Part shown: positions 13,277 through 25,200 of the stretch, piece by piece
Layout: each line of letters begins with the position of its first letter
How positions within the stretch are numbered: position 1 is the first letter of the stretch
Origin: Marisa cornuarietis
Lineage: Eukaryota > Mollusca > Gastropoda > Architaenioglossa > Ampullariidae
Direction: 5' to 3'
Length of the DNA: 64,000 nt
Assembly: GCA_004794655.1 (NCBI GenBank)
Contig: SMMW01000501.1
Coordinates: forward strand, 1-64,000
Made by a program: the position numbers and the translations under genes
The notes under the pieces: model-generated
Seen by the model: only the letters and a program-made list of their open reading frames with translations
Database searches by the model: none
What the model was told of the DNA's origin: nothing

Positions 13277-16200
13277 TGTACCTTTGAAAGTGAATATGAC
13301 GGTCCCACCAGCTGAAAACACATTAGGTATGATGTCCAGAAATAGCGACCTGGATGTTCCAGAAGAAATGTCGGACATATTCTGGCCAGACCACGACTTT
13401 CCAGTTGTCTGTGAGCATGTCAACACATGTGATCATTGTAACACTCCTGTAGATGACTTCACTGACGAAGCAATGGGACCAGACACTGAGCAACAACAGC
13501 CCTGATCATCGTAAGCACCAACAAAACTTACAAAAAAGATGGATAGTGTTACGTTGTTTGTACTGCTTCTTTGACTGACGAAGAAGAAAGAGAAGAAGAA
13601 CAACAACAACTGGGACAAAACATTAAAATTCGAGAGCTTAACCTGTGCGAGAGTAAGAGAGAGAAAGGGAGGGGGAAACAATGCCTTTACAACTGCAACT
13701 TTTATTTCACCCTCACTCAAAACTTCACGCCCCTTCTTGCCAAACATTACCTGTCAGCTCGTCATTGGATACGATTTATCAAGAGTACAAGGGTTTTACT
13801 ATTTCTCTAAAATGATGTCTCATGAATAAGGCAGAAGCCAGAGACAAGCTGGGTACACCAGCTAGTTGAAAATAATAATGACAACTCTGTACCGACATGG
13901 CATAACTTTTGAAAAAAACAGGTGACTGATCAGGGAACTGAATGAATATCTTGCTGAAAATACGTACATCTATAACTGTTCTTACTGTAAGGAACCACTC
14001 GCCGCGCATGTCATAATCGTCACGTATTTCATCCGGTAGAGCACCGTTGAGTTTGACGTAGTCATTCACATTCGCTTTCTCGTAACAGTTGTATACACAC
14101 CTGTAAAGTAGCAACAGTTAACTAAGGTCAGCAACACAGCAGCAGCAGCAAACGTCGCACCAACAGCACAGTAGGAGCAACAGCCACTACACCTACAGCC
14201 CAGCAATACCCCCCCCCACAGGTCATCCGGGGTACAGCGACAGTCAGCACATAAACATAACACAATCGCCACATTTATAGCAAAGCCACATCAAGTAGAC
14301 AGCATGTCGACTGCAACAGTCATCATACAGAGAGCAACAGTCGGTCTACAGACAGCAACAGCCAGCAGACAAGAGTCGGCATACTAGCATTAGTGACCAA
14401 CATGCTAATAACAACTCTATACACCCCAGCAGCACCAGGCAACGATCAGCAATCGTTCATCGTGTTTTGTGAGTAATCATTATCGTCCTCCTCCTTCTCC
14501 TCCTCATACTCATCATCATTTGCAGATATACACTCTGAATACTCGTGGGGGTCTAGTCACGGAACGAGGACAACTCGCTGATCCGTAGCACATGGGAAAC
14601 TGGAGGACAAGCGTCTTGTCTGGAAGACCTTCACACACAGATCAGAGTTTCTGACACAATTACTAAACTAATGGGCTTTTCGGTTTATTTACTGAACAGT
14701 AAAGAGTTGACATCAGGGTCGTGGTTATAAAGTGGGAGCAAAGATACCCTACGATAAAGTAACATGAGCAATGTCCAAAGGTCCTGGACAAGATGCTTGG
14801 CCTTGATTTCCCCATTTTACCCCGAAGGCAATGACTTACTTTCACTTCCTTACTACCGCCACTGAAGAACATTAAAAGTGATGTCCGGTATGAGACTGAA
14901 ATATTGCGACTTTGGCAACTGACCTGATTGAGAGGGGCAAGGAGGAGGGAGGAATCACGTATAAAGAGCGAAAGTCAGTGGCTGTCACAGCGCCCTTCCT
15001 TGCCGTCACCGTCACGCGGTACAACTTCGCCACTGCAAAGGTAGGGGCGCTGATGTGGAAAGACATTCTGCCCGTTGGCTCTACAAACAAACAGTACCGT
15101 TGAATGATTGACTGAATGAATGATCGATCTATCGATTGATTGAGTTACTGTCAAATATATTTTTGGGGATTCATTTATCGTGCATTTTTGCAATAAAAAC
15201 AGAAGCGGAATTCTGATAACTTTGGTCCTTTCTCATTGGTTGTAGCCTTGACCACTTCAGAGTATTCTTGTTTGTTCTTGGCGTAGGTGTTATTGACACA
15301 ATCATTGGTGATGTAAGTAGGCGTGTATGTTAGCATGAATGTGTGTCAGTGTCTGTTACTGTGTGTCAGTGTGTGTATCAGTGTGTGTGTGTGTGTGTGT
15401 GTGTGTGCCAGTGGGGGGAGTACGAATGAGGAAGTAAGTAGATTTAAGATAATGATATTTTTCGCTAAGCCCTTCCCAAGCCCTATGCATTCATATAGTC
15501 TTTAAAACTTACATGTGATTTAAAAAGTCCCCGCCGTACATACCTCTCAAAATAGGGAATGTGTTGCCGCATGTCCCCATTAGCACTCCATTGACAACTT
15601 CGTTGCACTGCCAGTCATAGCTAATAATACAGAATTACAAGCCAAAACTAATGCTAGGCACAAAAAGGTCAGTCAATGCAAGTTCAGTGCAAAACAATGT
15701 ACATAACTTATGTTACATGCTACAAGAATGAAGAAAAGTAATATTACGCGTTAACACGGTGAATTAGTTGCGACAATGTGGACAGATTCACGCCAGAACA
15801 TAGCAGTCTAATTAGTTTTTTACTAAAGTATGTTGTGAATTTCTAATATTTTTTTATGAAAAGCTAGAAAGATCTAAATTCTAAGGGACGTAACCAGTCG
15901 GTGACTAAATGAGACATTGCCTTATCCACAATCCTACTTTAGGACACTCTTGATCTCTTTCGAAAATGACAGGAAGAAGTGTCATGTTGAAAAGCTTTAC
16001 ATTTATTTTATATTACTTTTTACCAAATAGAGCAGATTTTGAAAATGAATATCTTATAACGAATTAAACCCACTGATTTAAAAAATAATTTTGCACTCGG
16101 CACTTTGCTTTTAATGATAATTATAATAATAAATGAACGTTGATGTTTTCTTTTATGACACAAGACGGCTTCCGTTTTATCGTCATTTAGTTTAAGCTTT

Positions 16201-19200
16201 TTTTTTAAAATCCAGCCCTTGACGTCGCTAATGCAAGCTTCTAGAGAGCTAATAGCAGAGTGGAGTGGAACAGTAAAGCTGCGTGTCATCAGCATAAAAC
16301 TGATGAGAAACCTGGTGAGACTGGATGCATGATGAAAGTGGTTTCGTGTACAAGATGAACAGAACTGGGCCAAGTACTGAGCCTTGGGGAACACCACAGA
16401 GAACTGGAGAAGGGCGAGATGCTTGACCACTGAGTTTTATCAGTGAGATAGGAGTTGAACCATGAGAGGACAGGTCCAGAAATCCCGTAGTGGAGTCTAT
16501 GAAGAAGCACAGAGTGGTCTATAGTGTCGAATGCAGTAAACAGGTCCAGTAGGGTTAATGGAGAGACATCACCACTGTCAAGGGCAGATAATATGTCTGT
16601 CGTTACCTTAATAAGAGTTGTCTCAGTGCTGTGAAAGGGTCTATATGCCGACTGAGCTTTGCGATAAGATGTGTGATGGAAGGAAGTAAAATATCTAGGC
16701 ACTCAAGAAGAAGACTTGATGGCATTGGATCTAACTCGCAAGTTGTTGGCTTAGTTTTTAGAATAACCGCTTTCTTATCGGCCTCAGAGACTGGTTGAAA
16801 CTTGGTCATTTAGCATCCCGGGAGGACATCACAGGAGATGCTGTCAGGCGCCGACATCGAGTCTAAAGATGATCGAATGTCTGATATTTTTCTGGTGAAA
16901 TAATCACTAAAAACTTTGTCAGCCGTGAAACAGGGTAGACAGTGAGCAGTGGTGCATTTGATTGCAAATGGCAAATAGCTTCTTGGAGGAGGTGCAGTTA
17001 ATTATTTGGCCCTGAAGATATGATGTTTTAGCCTCATAAATGCATTTTGCAACGCTTCGCTTGCAGCATTATAAATTTCTTTGTGGATGAAGAGTCCAGT
17101 CTGCCGCCAAACACGTTCAGCTCGCCGACGAATGCGCTTCTGGTCACGGAGTTCGACACGGATGTGTGAATACCAAGGCGCACATCTGGACTGGCACATC
17201 AGACGTCGACAAACTGGGTCACGTGGTCATCAACCACTCTACGCAAAACACAGTCAAATTGCTCAACGGAGGAGGTTGGAGGAGCGCCATCTGTAGCTGT
17301 GCTTTGAATGCCAGTCTATCAACATTTCGTAATGAACGAGTGGATCTAAAAACTGGCGCCTATGATGGGCATTTGCGATCCAGTTGGATCTGTACACAGT
17401 AGTGGTCAGATGGGAGATCGTGGGAAAGATCAACTGGTGCTCCGCGGCTGCCAGTCGTCATATGTCAGCAAAGCCAGATAGGCTTGTAGAAAACTTCAGT
17501 TAAGTTTGTGTCGGACCCCCAATCGTCCGCTGGTCAAGTTACCACCGCAGCTGATAATGGCCTGAAAGGATGGTCAAGTCGGGCGCCTATGAATCTTGAC
17601 CAGTGACGGCTTTGTTGAAGATTTTTAGAATGTGCCAGCTTCCCTGAATCGGTCAAACATGAAAGGAGACCAGGCAGGCAAAGACAACTCCGCCTCAGTA
17701 AGAAAGGCTGACCACTTTACGAATCTGCGTGCTGGCGAGAAGACGTCTTTCCAAGTATTCTTTCTCAGTATTTTCAAGCCGACGGGTTATTATGGATCGC
17801 TGGCTGAAATCAGGCTCCCGTGATGCTGGTGACTGAAAGGAAAACAAGATGCAGAAGGAAAGAAAAGATGCAACTGAGGTCATTTGTAATCCAAATAAAC
17901 CTGCTGTTCTTCTGATACGCTTACGAGCTGCAAAGCAGAAGCAATTTGTCAGAAAGTGGAAGACGCACCTGACGAGATATTTTCATCTTCTGTTGAAGAT
18001 AATAGCAACAAAGAAAGCGTCAAATAAGCTGTGAAGAACAGTAGTGGTGCACACAAAAAGGGGCGTCTTTCCAGCGTAGAAAACAACCAAAATCTAGTTT
18101 AAATAAAATATATCACTGATTATTCGAGCATGGGATTTTTAGGGACGGGTGATAAAGTCTCTAACCCGCAATGTGTTTTATGCTGTACAATTTTGGCCAA
18201 TGGAGCAATGAAACCCTCCAAACTGAAGTGTCATTTTGAATCCAAGCACTGCCAGCTTTTCGAGAATAAATGCAAAGAGCTGCAACAAAATAAAGGAATG
18301 TTGCACCTTTATTGCTTCTTGGGATGAAAACGCTAAGACTACAGAGGCATCCTACAGAGTTTTGTTACTGATGGTAAAGACTGGAAAAGACCAGAATGTT
18401 GCAGAGAACTTGATCAAACCTGCTGCCAGACTAATGACAGAAATCATGCTTGGTGAACAGGCGACAAATGCTATCAACAAAGTCCCTCTTTCAAACCGTG
18501 AAACGTGGAATAACAACCATGGCTGACAGTGTGGCATATCAGCTGTTATCACGACTGTGTCAGTCAGTACTTGGCGCTTCAGCTTGATGAGTCTACTGAC
18601 ATAGGGAACGAAGCAAACCTTTTGTCTTGTGTCAAGTATAGTTACTTAGGCCCTGTTTATGATGACTTTCTGTTCTGCAAGTCTGTACCAGCCAATACAA
18701 TTGGAGAGGACATTTTCAAGATACTGAACATTTACATTCTGAGTAACAAAGTTGATTGGACGCCAGATGTCGGTGTTAGCACTGATTGAAAGCGCGGATT
18801 TTGGAAAGCTTTTGAAAGCTTTTGGCGAAGAGATGGGAAGTGAAGAAACAAAGCTTCTTTTTCATACAGAAGTTCGTTGGAAAAGTGCTCACTCGTCTGT
18901 TTGAATTGCGCGAGGAGGTTACAATTTATTTGCGCGACTGTGACCATCAAGATTTTCACTTGTGGGATTGCATGCATGAATTTCCATGGCTTGCTCAGTG
19001 GGCGTACCTGGCTGACATTTTTAGCAATCTGAATGGGCTGGACATAGCCCTGCAGGGTAGAGATGTCACAATCTTTACCGTTCAAGACAAATAAAGGCTG
19101 TGTGTATAAACCTGGGGTGTGATCGCCGAGAATTTGACTAATTCCCAACCCTCAGTGATTTTCTTGTGACGTCACCGCAAGAAATTGATGAGAAGATTGT

Positions 19201-22200
19201 TACGAACTTCAAATCACACCTACAGGGTCTGCATGAGCAATTCAGAATTTAGTTTCCAGAGCCTGAGACAAGGTATGAATGGATCAGAAATCCATTTGCA
19301 AACATGAATGCAGCTGAAGCAGTCAGTACCAAACTTTCTTCAAGGGATGTTGATAGTCTTGTGGAACTTGCTTCGGATGGTTTAATGAAAGTGTTGTTTG
19401 CTGAGAAATGTTTGACAGACTTTTGGCTTCATTTACGATCTGAGTACTGAGTACTGAGACTTGCTGACATCACTGTGAAGCATCTACTGCCATTTCCAAC
19501 AACTTACTTTTGCGAGATTGAATTTTCAACACTTGTGGGACTAAAAACAAATAAGAGAAGCCGGTTGAACGTGGAATCTGACATGAGATTGAAACTCTCC
19601 AACATTGATCCAGATATTATCACCATATCTCATCAAAAACAACTGCATTCATCGCATTAACATTTTAATTATAAAGAACGAAGTATGTAATTTTATGTCA
19701 ACTTAATACTGTAGCACTGTCACAAAAAGAACATTTAGTTTTAAATTGTATTGAAAGAAATGCGGCAATTTAAATTTGAAATTCACGGTACAGAGTGATT
19801 TTAGGCCTTGGTGGTCCGCCGTATGTTTTACTTGAGCAAAGTGGTCCGCGGTCCAAAATACTTTGAGAACCCCTGTCTTAAATGTCATATTTTTGAATCA
19901 GGTTTACCTTTTATCACGTTTGACTGGGTGTCAAACAGCAGGATGCAACTGCAAAAATGAGACATGAAGGTAAGGGTATAACAGACACTCACTTGAAATC
20001 GCCAGGTACGGGAAGTTCAGTCATCTTCCCCTCCAAAGAATAGCTTTCCCTGGCGTCAAACACTATCGCTGTGCCTAACAGAACATCGATGGGATGCTGT
20101 GTGACCGGCTTAAGGATGAAGATGACTTTATCAACTGCCCGTATCTCGACGTAGCCCTGCCCACCAAGCGGAAAAAGTGAGCTGAATAAACGAACAATTG
20201 AGTCTCAAAATAAAGCAGAAGAAACCGAACAAATGAATGTGAGCTAACAAAGAAACGATCCAATTAGTGGCGGACATACGAACGGAATAAACGGATGAAT
20301 GAAAGAAACTCACACACTGAAGAATCCGAAGTGTACCAAGCTGGCTCTCAACAAATGTTAAGTTGTTACAAACGCGGATAATCCCTAGGGGGAGATGCCT
20401 CGCCGGTATGACCAGGTGGACGTCGGTCATGCGACCCTTGAGTCTAATCGGCTCCAGGGCCGAGTAATCGGGGCAGGTAGGGTAGGTCGGTAAGGAATAG
20501 GGGTACAACAACCACTGGCCGTTAGTCACCCGTGAGCCCTCTGAGCAAGGTGGGATCTCCACATCGATGGTCACCTCCAAGTCCGCGTCCCGCGCCACTC
20601 TGAAAGAAAAAAGACTTAACGGGGAGGTGGCGGCCCTGTTCAGCCTCAACGAGGAAAGGCATCTTGTCCAATTGTTGCTTTGGTTTTTGACATCAGTGTG
20701 GATTTCTTGATTCCAGGCCTGGATATACGATGTTTCTGATCTTACACGTACCGTTGTGGCACCGTGGCGGAAGAAGTGGTGCATACGAAATACGACCCGC
20801 GGCCAGTTGATTCTCAGCAGAGGGCCGGTCCAGGTGAAGGGCCGCTGGTCCCAGCTGTAGCCGTCCGGGCCGGGTTCGCCGTTCCACAGAGTGACCGCGC
20901 AGGTTACTTGATCGATGGTAATGTCCAGCCTAATGGGTGAGGAGTAGCTGTTAGGTACGCCCAGCACGATGTATATGGGTGTCGCACGGTCCAAGAAAGG
21001 GCTAGTAGGGTCAGTGAAAACCTCTACTCCGAATTCTACAGACAGACACACACACACGACACGTACACGCACGCTCGGGCGCGCACGCACACACGCACGC
21101 ACACACACACACACATACACACACAAACACACACACGAAGAATGAGTGAGTGAAAGAAAGAATTTGTATCTTTTGTGAATAGCTTCGCGCTTACCGCTAC
21201 AGAAATTATATTTCATGGAACCAAAACTAAATGTGCGTCTGCAAAGTACCCTTAAGAATTTATGCAAACGTACACGGAAGTATAGGTCGCGTTATTTACT
21301 GTTCCCAAATTTGTTTTTTTGGTCGTCTTTAAAAGCGTCTTTGTTTGCTTTTATAAACATTATCTCGTAGCTTTCCCCCTTAACGGAAAGACCTTCCCTT
21401 CTAAATCTCCCGTTTAACTAGGGTATACTCTGCTAATCTCTTCGCTTTTTCTTTATTTTGCTCTCAATATTCTGTACCACTCGATGGCAAGCCGCTATAA
21501 AAGTCTTGGAAACAACAAATGCTTAGTCAAGAGTCCATACAATCCACGCCCATGACATGCTTCAGCAACGCCGAACAGTTCAACACGCCGTGGTCAGCTA
21601 GTGCATTGAAAATCTCCACTGGTTGTTAACATGTTCGTCAGTGATGTCAAAACCGATCTCCAGCAAGCCAGACGCCTCTCTAGTTTGAAAAGAGGAGAGT
21701 TTACCTTCGCATTTTCCTGTGTCGCTGACCCGCACAAAGCGCTGGATGCAGTCGCAGCGGTAGGAGCCGGGAGTATTGACGCACTTGTCCAGAATACTGT
21801 CACTACATAAGCTGCTGCTGTTGCTGCACTCGTCAATGTCCCTGTCGCAGAGCAGGCCGGTCCAGCCTGGCCTGCATTGACACTGGCCCGTAATCGGGTC
21901 GCAGTTGTTGTTGATGGAATTACGGCAACCGCAGTTATTGTAGCAGTCAGGGCCCCATTTACCCGGAGTGCAAGCTGCCCGCAACACAAAGGCACAAACT
22001 TAATTGTCAGGGCCATTAAAGCATTAAGCATCCCACAAGCACAAGGTCATATACAAGTTCAATGCAGTCTGACGTGTATCATACAAGCACCAGGTCAGTC
22101 CTAAGCGGTTCAACGTATATCACACAAGCACAAGGTGAGGCCCATGGTCAATGCACTCTGACACGTGGACAACATCAAGTTCAGTGGTAAATCAGGAAAA

Positions 22201-25200
22201 TAACGATATCACCAGTGGCTTACCTTGCCTAATCTACAGGAGAAGCCAAGAGAGGTAAAGCAATAACTTTACTACACGTCGACGAAACTCTTTTTTCGAG
22301 GAGGATAACAGACGTGCAACGACTTGGCGGTGCGCGAGAAGAGAAAGATGCAATTGATTTACGTGAGTTTATAAAAGGACTATGCTTTAAAGAACTGTAA
22401 ACATTGATGATAAGCAGACTGTGTGTCGCATTGTTGAATTTTACTTTTCAAAACGTCACAACCAAAATGTTAATCAGAGGGCAGTTTTGTTCACGTAGCT
22501 GAGCAGTGTGCAAAATTTAATTTGTAAGATTTTTAAGGAAATCAAGCGGAATTTCTTGTCAAAGTAGGGAGGGGGGAGTGTCACGACTTCTGAAATCTCT
22601 AATGAAAAAAACGAAACCTACGAGACTTTGCAGCAAACACTAGATGTGGTCTCCGAGCAGCACAGAAGCAGTCAGCATCTTGCAAGGACGTTTGTGCTGA
22701 AGTTTGTCTGTGCATAAAAGCCTTGTAGAAATGCGTTCTGCTGAATATTTTCCAGATTTCTTTATTGACGAAGGGAACTTGACCATATGACTAGCACACC
22801 TCCCCAATCAGAGACAAGTCCCATGACGCACTGACGATGGCACAGAGGGACATTGGTACACAGACATTGCAGATTTTACAGAAAATAGTTCTTTGAAATT
22901 CTTGATCACGCAATATGAAAATATACAACGGAGGTTTCATGAAGACAGTTTTAACTTGCCGAGACAGGTCGAAAAGTTTTCTTTTTTTGAGGTAGCACTA
23001 AGCAAAAGCACAAGCTTTGTTAGAAATACCATCAGTACCTACCAGACTTTACTAGACTGAAGATACAGCAAAGTGATATTACTCAGAGCCAAGACAAAAA
23101 GACTGTTTAGTCAGTGCTCAGGGCTATTTCATCTGAACTAGTAGCGTGAGAAACTGCGAACTGTGAGAAAATGCTAAGTGAGATTAATGAGGTTGTGAAA
23201 CTGTATCTTATCTTAATCACCACGGCAACCGAACAAGGCAGTTTTCTCCCTCAAAACCAGTAAAAGCATCAGAGAATGTCAATTACTCAGGAGCGTTGGA
23301 ATAACTGCCGCACTATATATGTGTCTTAAGGACGTGTTGACCTGCTAAACCAAGATAATTGCAATAAAACTCATTAACAAAAAGCAAAGAAGACGCTGGT
23401 GGTTTTACTGCGAGGGGGTGGCACACTTACTCGCATCCCTCGAATGTTGTAATGATAAGAGTTATCCCGGAGGGACATCCGGGGCTTTATGCACATTTAA
23501 GTGACGTCCAAGATGGCGAGTTAGTTTATTGCTTTTGTTACGATTAAACACAGTATTCATCGAGATCCACAGTGTCTTGTGTTAGTCGGCTGATAGCACG
23601 CAGCACGATACATGGTGACAGAAGTCGGGATAGATATATATAACAAAGAATATCACAAGCTGCTAAATGGCTCCGTTTAGAGCACCAGAACAGTTTAATT
23701 TTTCCCAGCCAGCCTCGTGGCCTGAGTGGAAGCAACGATTTCAGCGTTTCAGATGTGCATCAAAACTAGACAAAGACGAGGAAGCAGTTCAGGTCAGTGC
23801 CTTGATCTACACTATGGGCAACGACGCAGAACGCATTTTCATCTCTTTTGGTCTCGATGCTCGACAGCAGCAAGATTACGACACTGTTGTGGAAAAATTC
23901 GATGAGTATTTTGTTCCAAAACGCAATATCATCCATGAGCGTGCACGATTTCACGCCAGAAATCAGAAAGCAGACGAAAGTATTGAAGAATACATTCGAG
24001 ATTTGTACGAGCTCGCTGCAAAGGCAGACGTAAGAGACAAAGATGAAGCCATCAGAGATCGCCTCGTGCTAGGGATCCTCGACAGAGAGTTGTCCGAAAG
24101 ATTACAATTAAAGGCAGATTTAACACTGCAAGACGCCATCTTGCTTGCCCGCCAATACGAACAAGTGAAAGCACAGCTTTCCGACCAACGTCGCACAAAT
24201 GTGGACGTAGTACAATCCAAGAAAAGTGTCGCTAGTACTAGTAGTCAGTGCAAAGGTGCAACTGGCAATTCACGCGGCTTCAGTGGTCGTCGTCGTGGTA
24301 GAACAGAAAGGAGCGACCATGCATCGTCAGCAGTTAATAAGCTGTACTGAGTGTACTCGTTGTGGCAGGTGGCACGGTAGCTCATGTGTTTGCCCAGCTC
24401 AGGGAAAGAAGTGTAACAAGTGTGGTAGGCTTGGACACTTTGCTACAGTGTGCAGAACAAAGTTAGTGCAGGCACTTAAAGAGAAACAAGTAAAGGAACA
24501 TTTTGTAGGGACTTTGTGCAGTGACAGTAGAGAACCACCATGGACAACTGTACTACAGTTTGGCGGTTGTGATGTCAAGTTCAAAATTGACACAGGGGCA
24601 GATGTTTCTGTCATTTCATCTACACAGTTCAAAAAGTTGTCACCGCATCCCAAGCTATTAAAGACCAATGTAGTCCTAAGGAGTGTAGCAGGAGTCCTGA
24701 AGTGTGATGGACAGTTCACTACTACAACAAGAGTTCATGACCAGCTTCATGTACTGAGAGTGTTTGTTGAGCAAGCAACCACTGAAAATCTGCTTAGTAG
24801 AGAAGCAGCATCCAGACTAGGTTTAGTGAAGAAGATAGAGACTGTGAATGCTTTATTTGGTCAACTTGACAAGACACTTGTGCAGTGTCCACCAGTCAAA
24901 ATCATCTTGAAAGAAAACATTGAGCCATACAGTGTTCATGCAGCAAGGAGAATACCAATACCATTGCTGGACAAGGTGAAGGAAGAATTAAAAGAAATGC
25001 AGGAAACGGGGATTATAGAGGAAGTAACAGAGCCAACAGATTGGTGCTCTCCCATTGTGCCAGTAATGAAGAAATCAGGTAGCATACGTATTTGCGTTGA
25101 CTACAAGAAACTCAATACCGCAGTGAAGCGAGAGCGGTACACCTTGCCAACACTGGAAGATATCTTACATAAGCTCTCTGGATCAGCAGTTTACAGCAAG

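Noticed and set aside
15195..15310. Minus-strand segment considered as an REJ exon
   Set aside because: No usable donor, and exons 14 and 15 join in phase without it.
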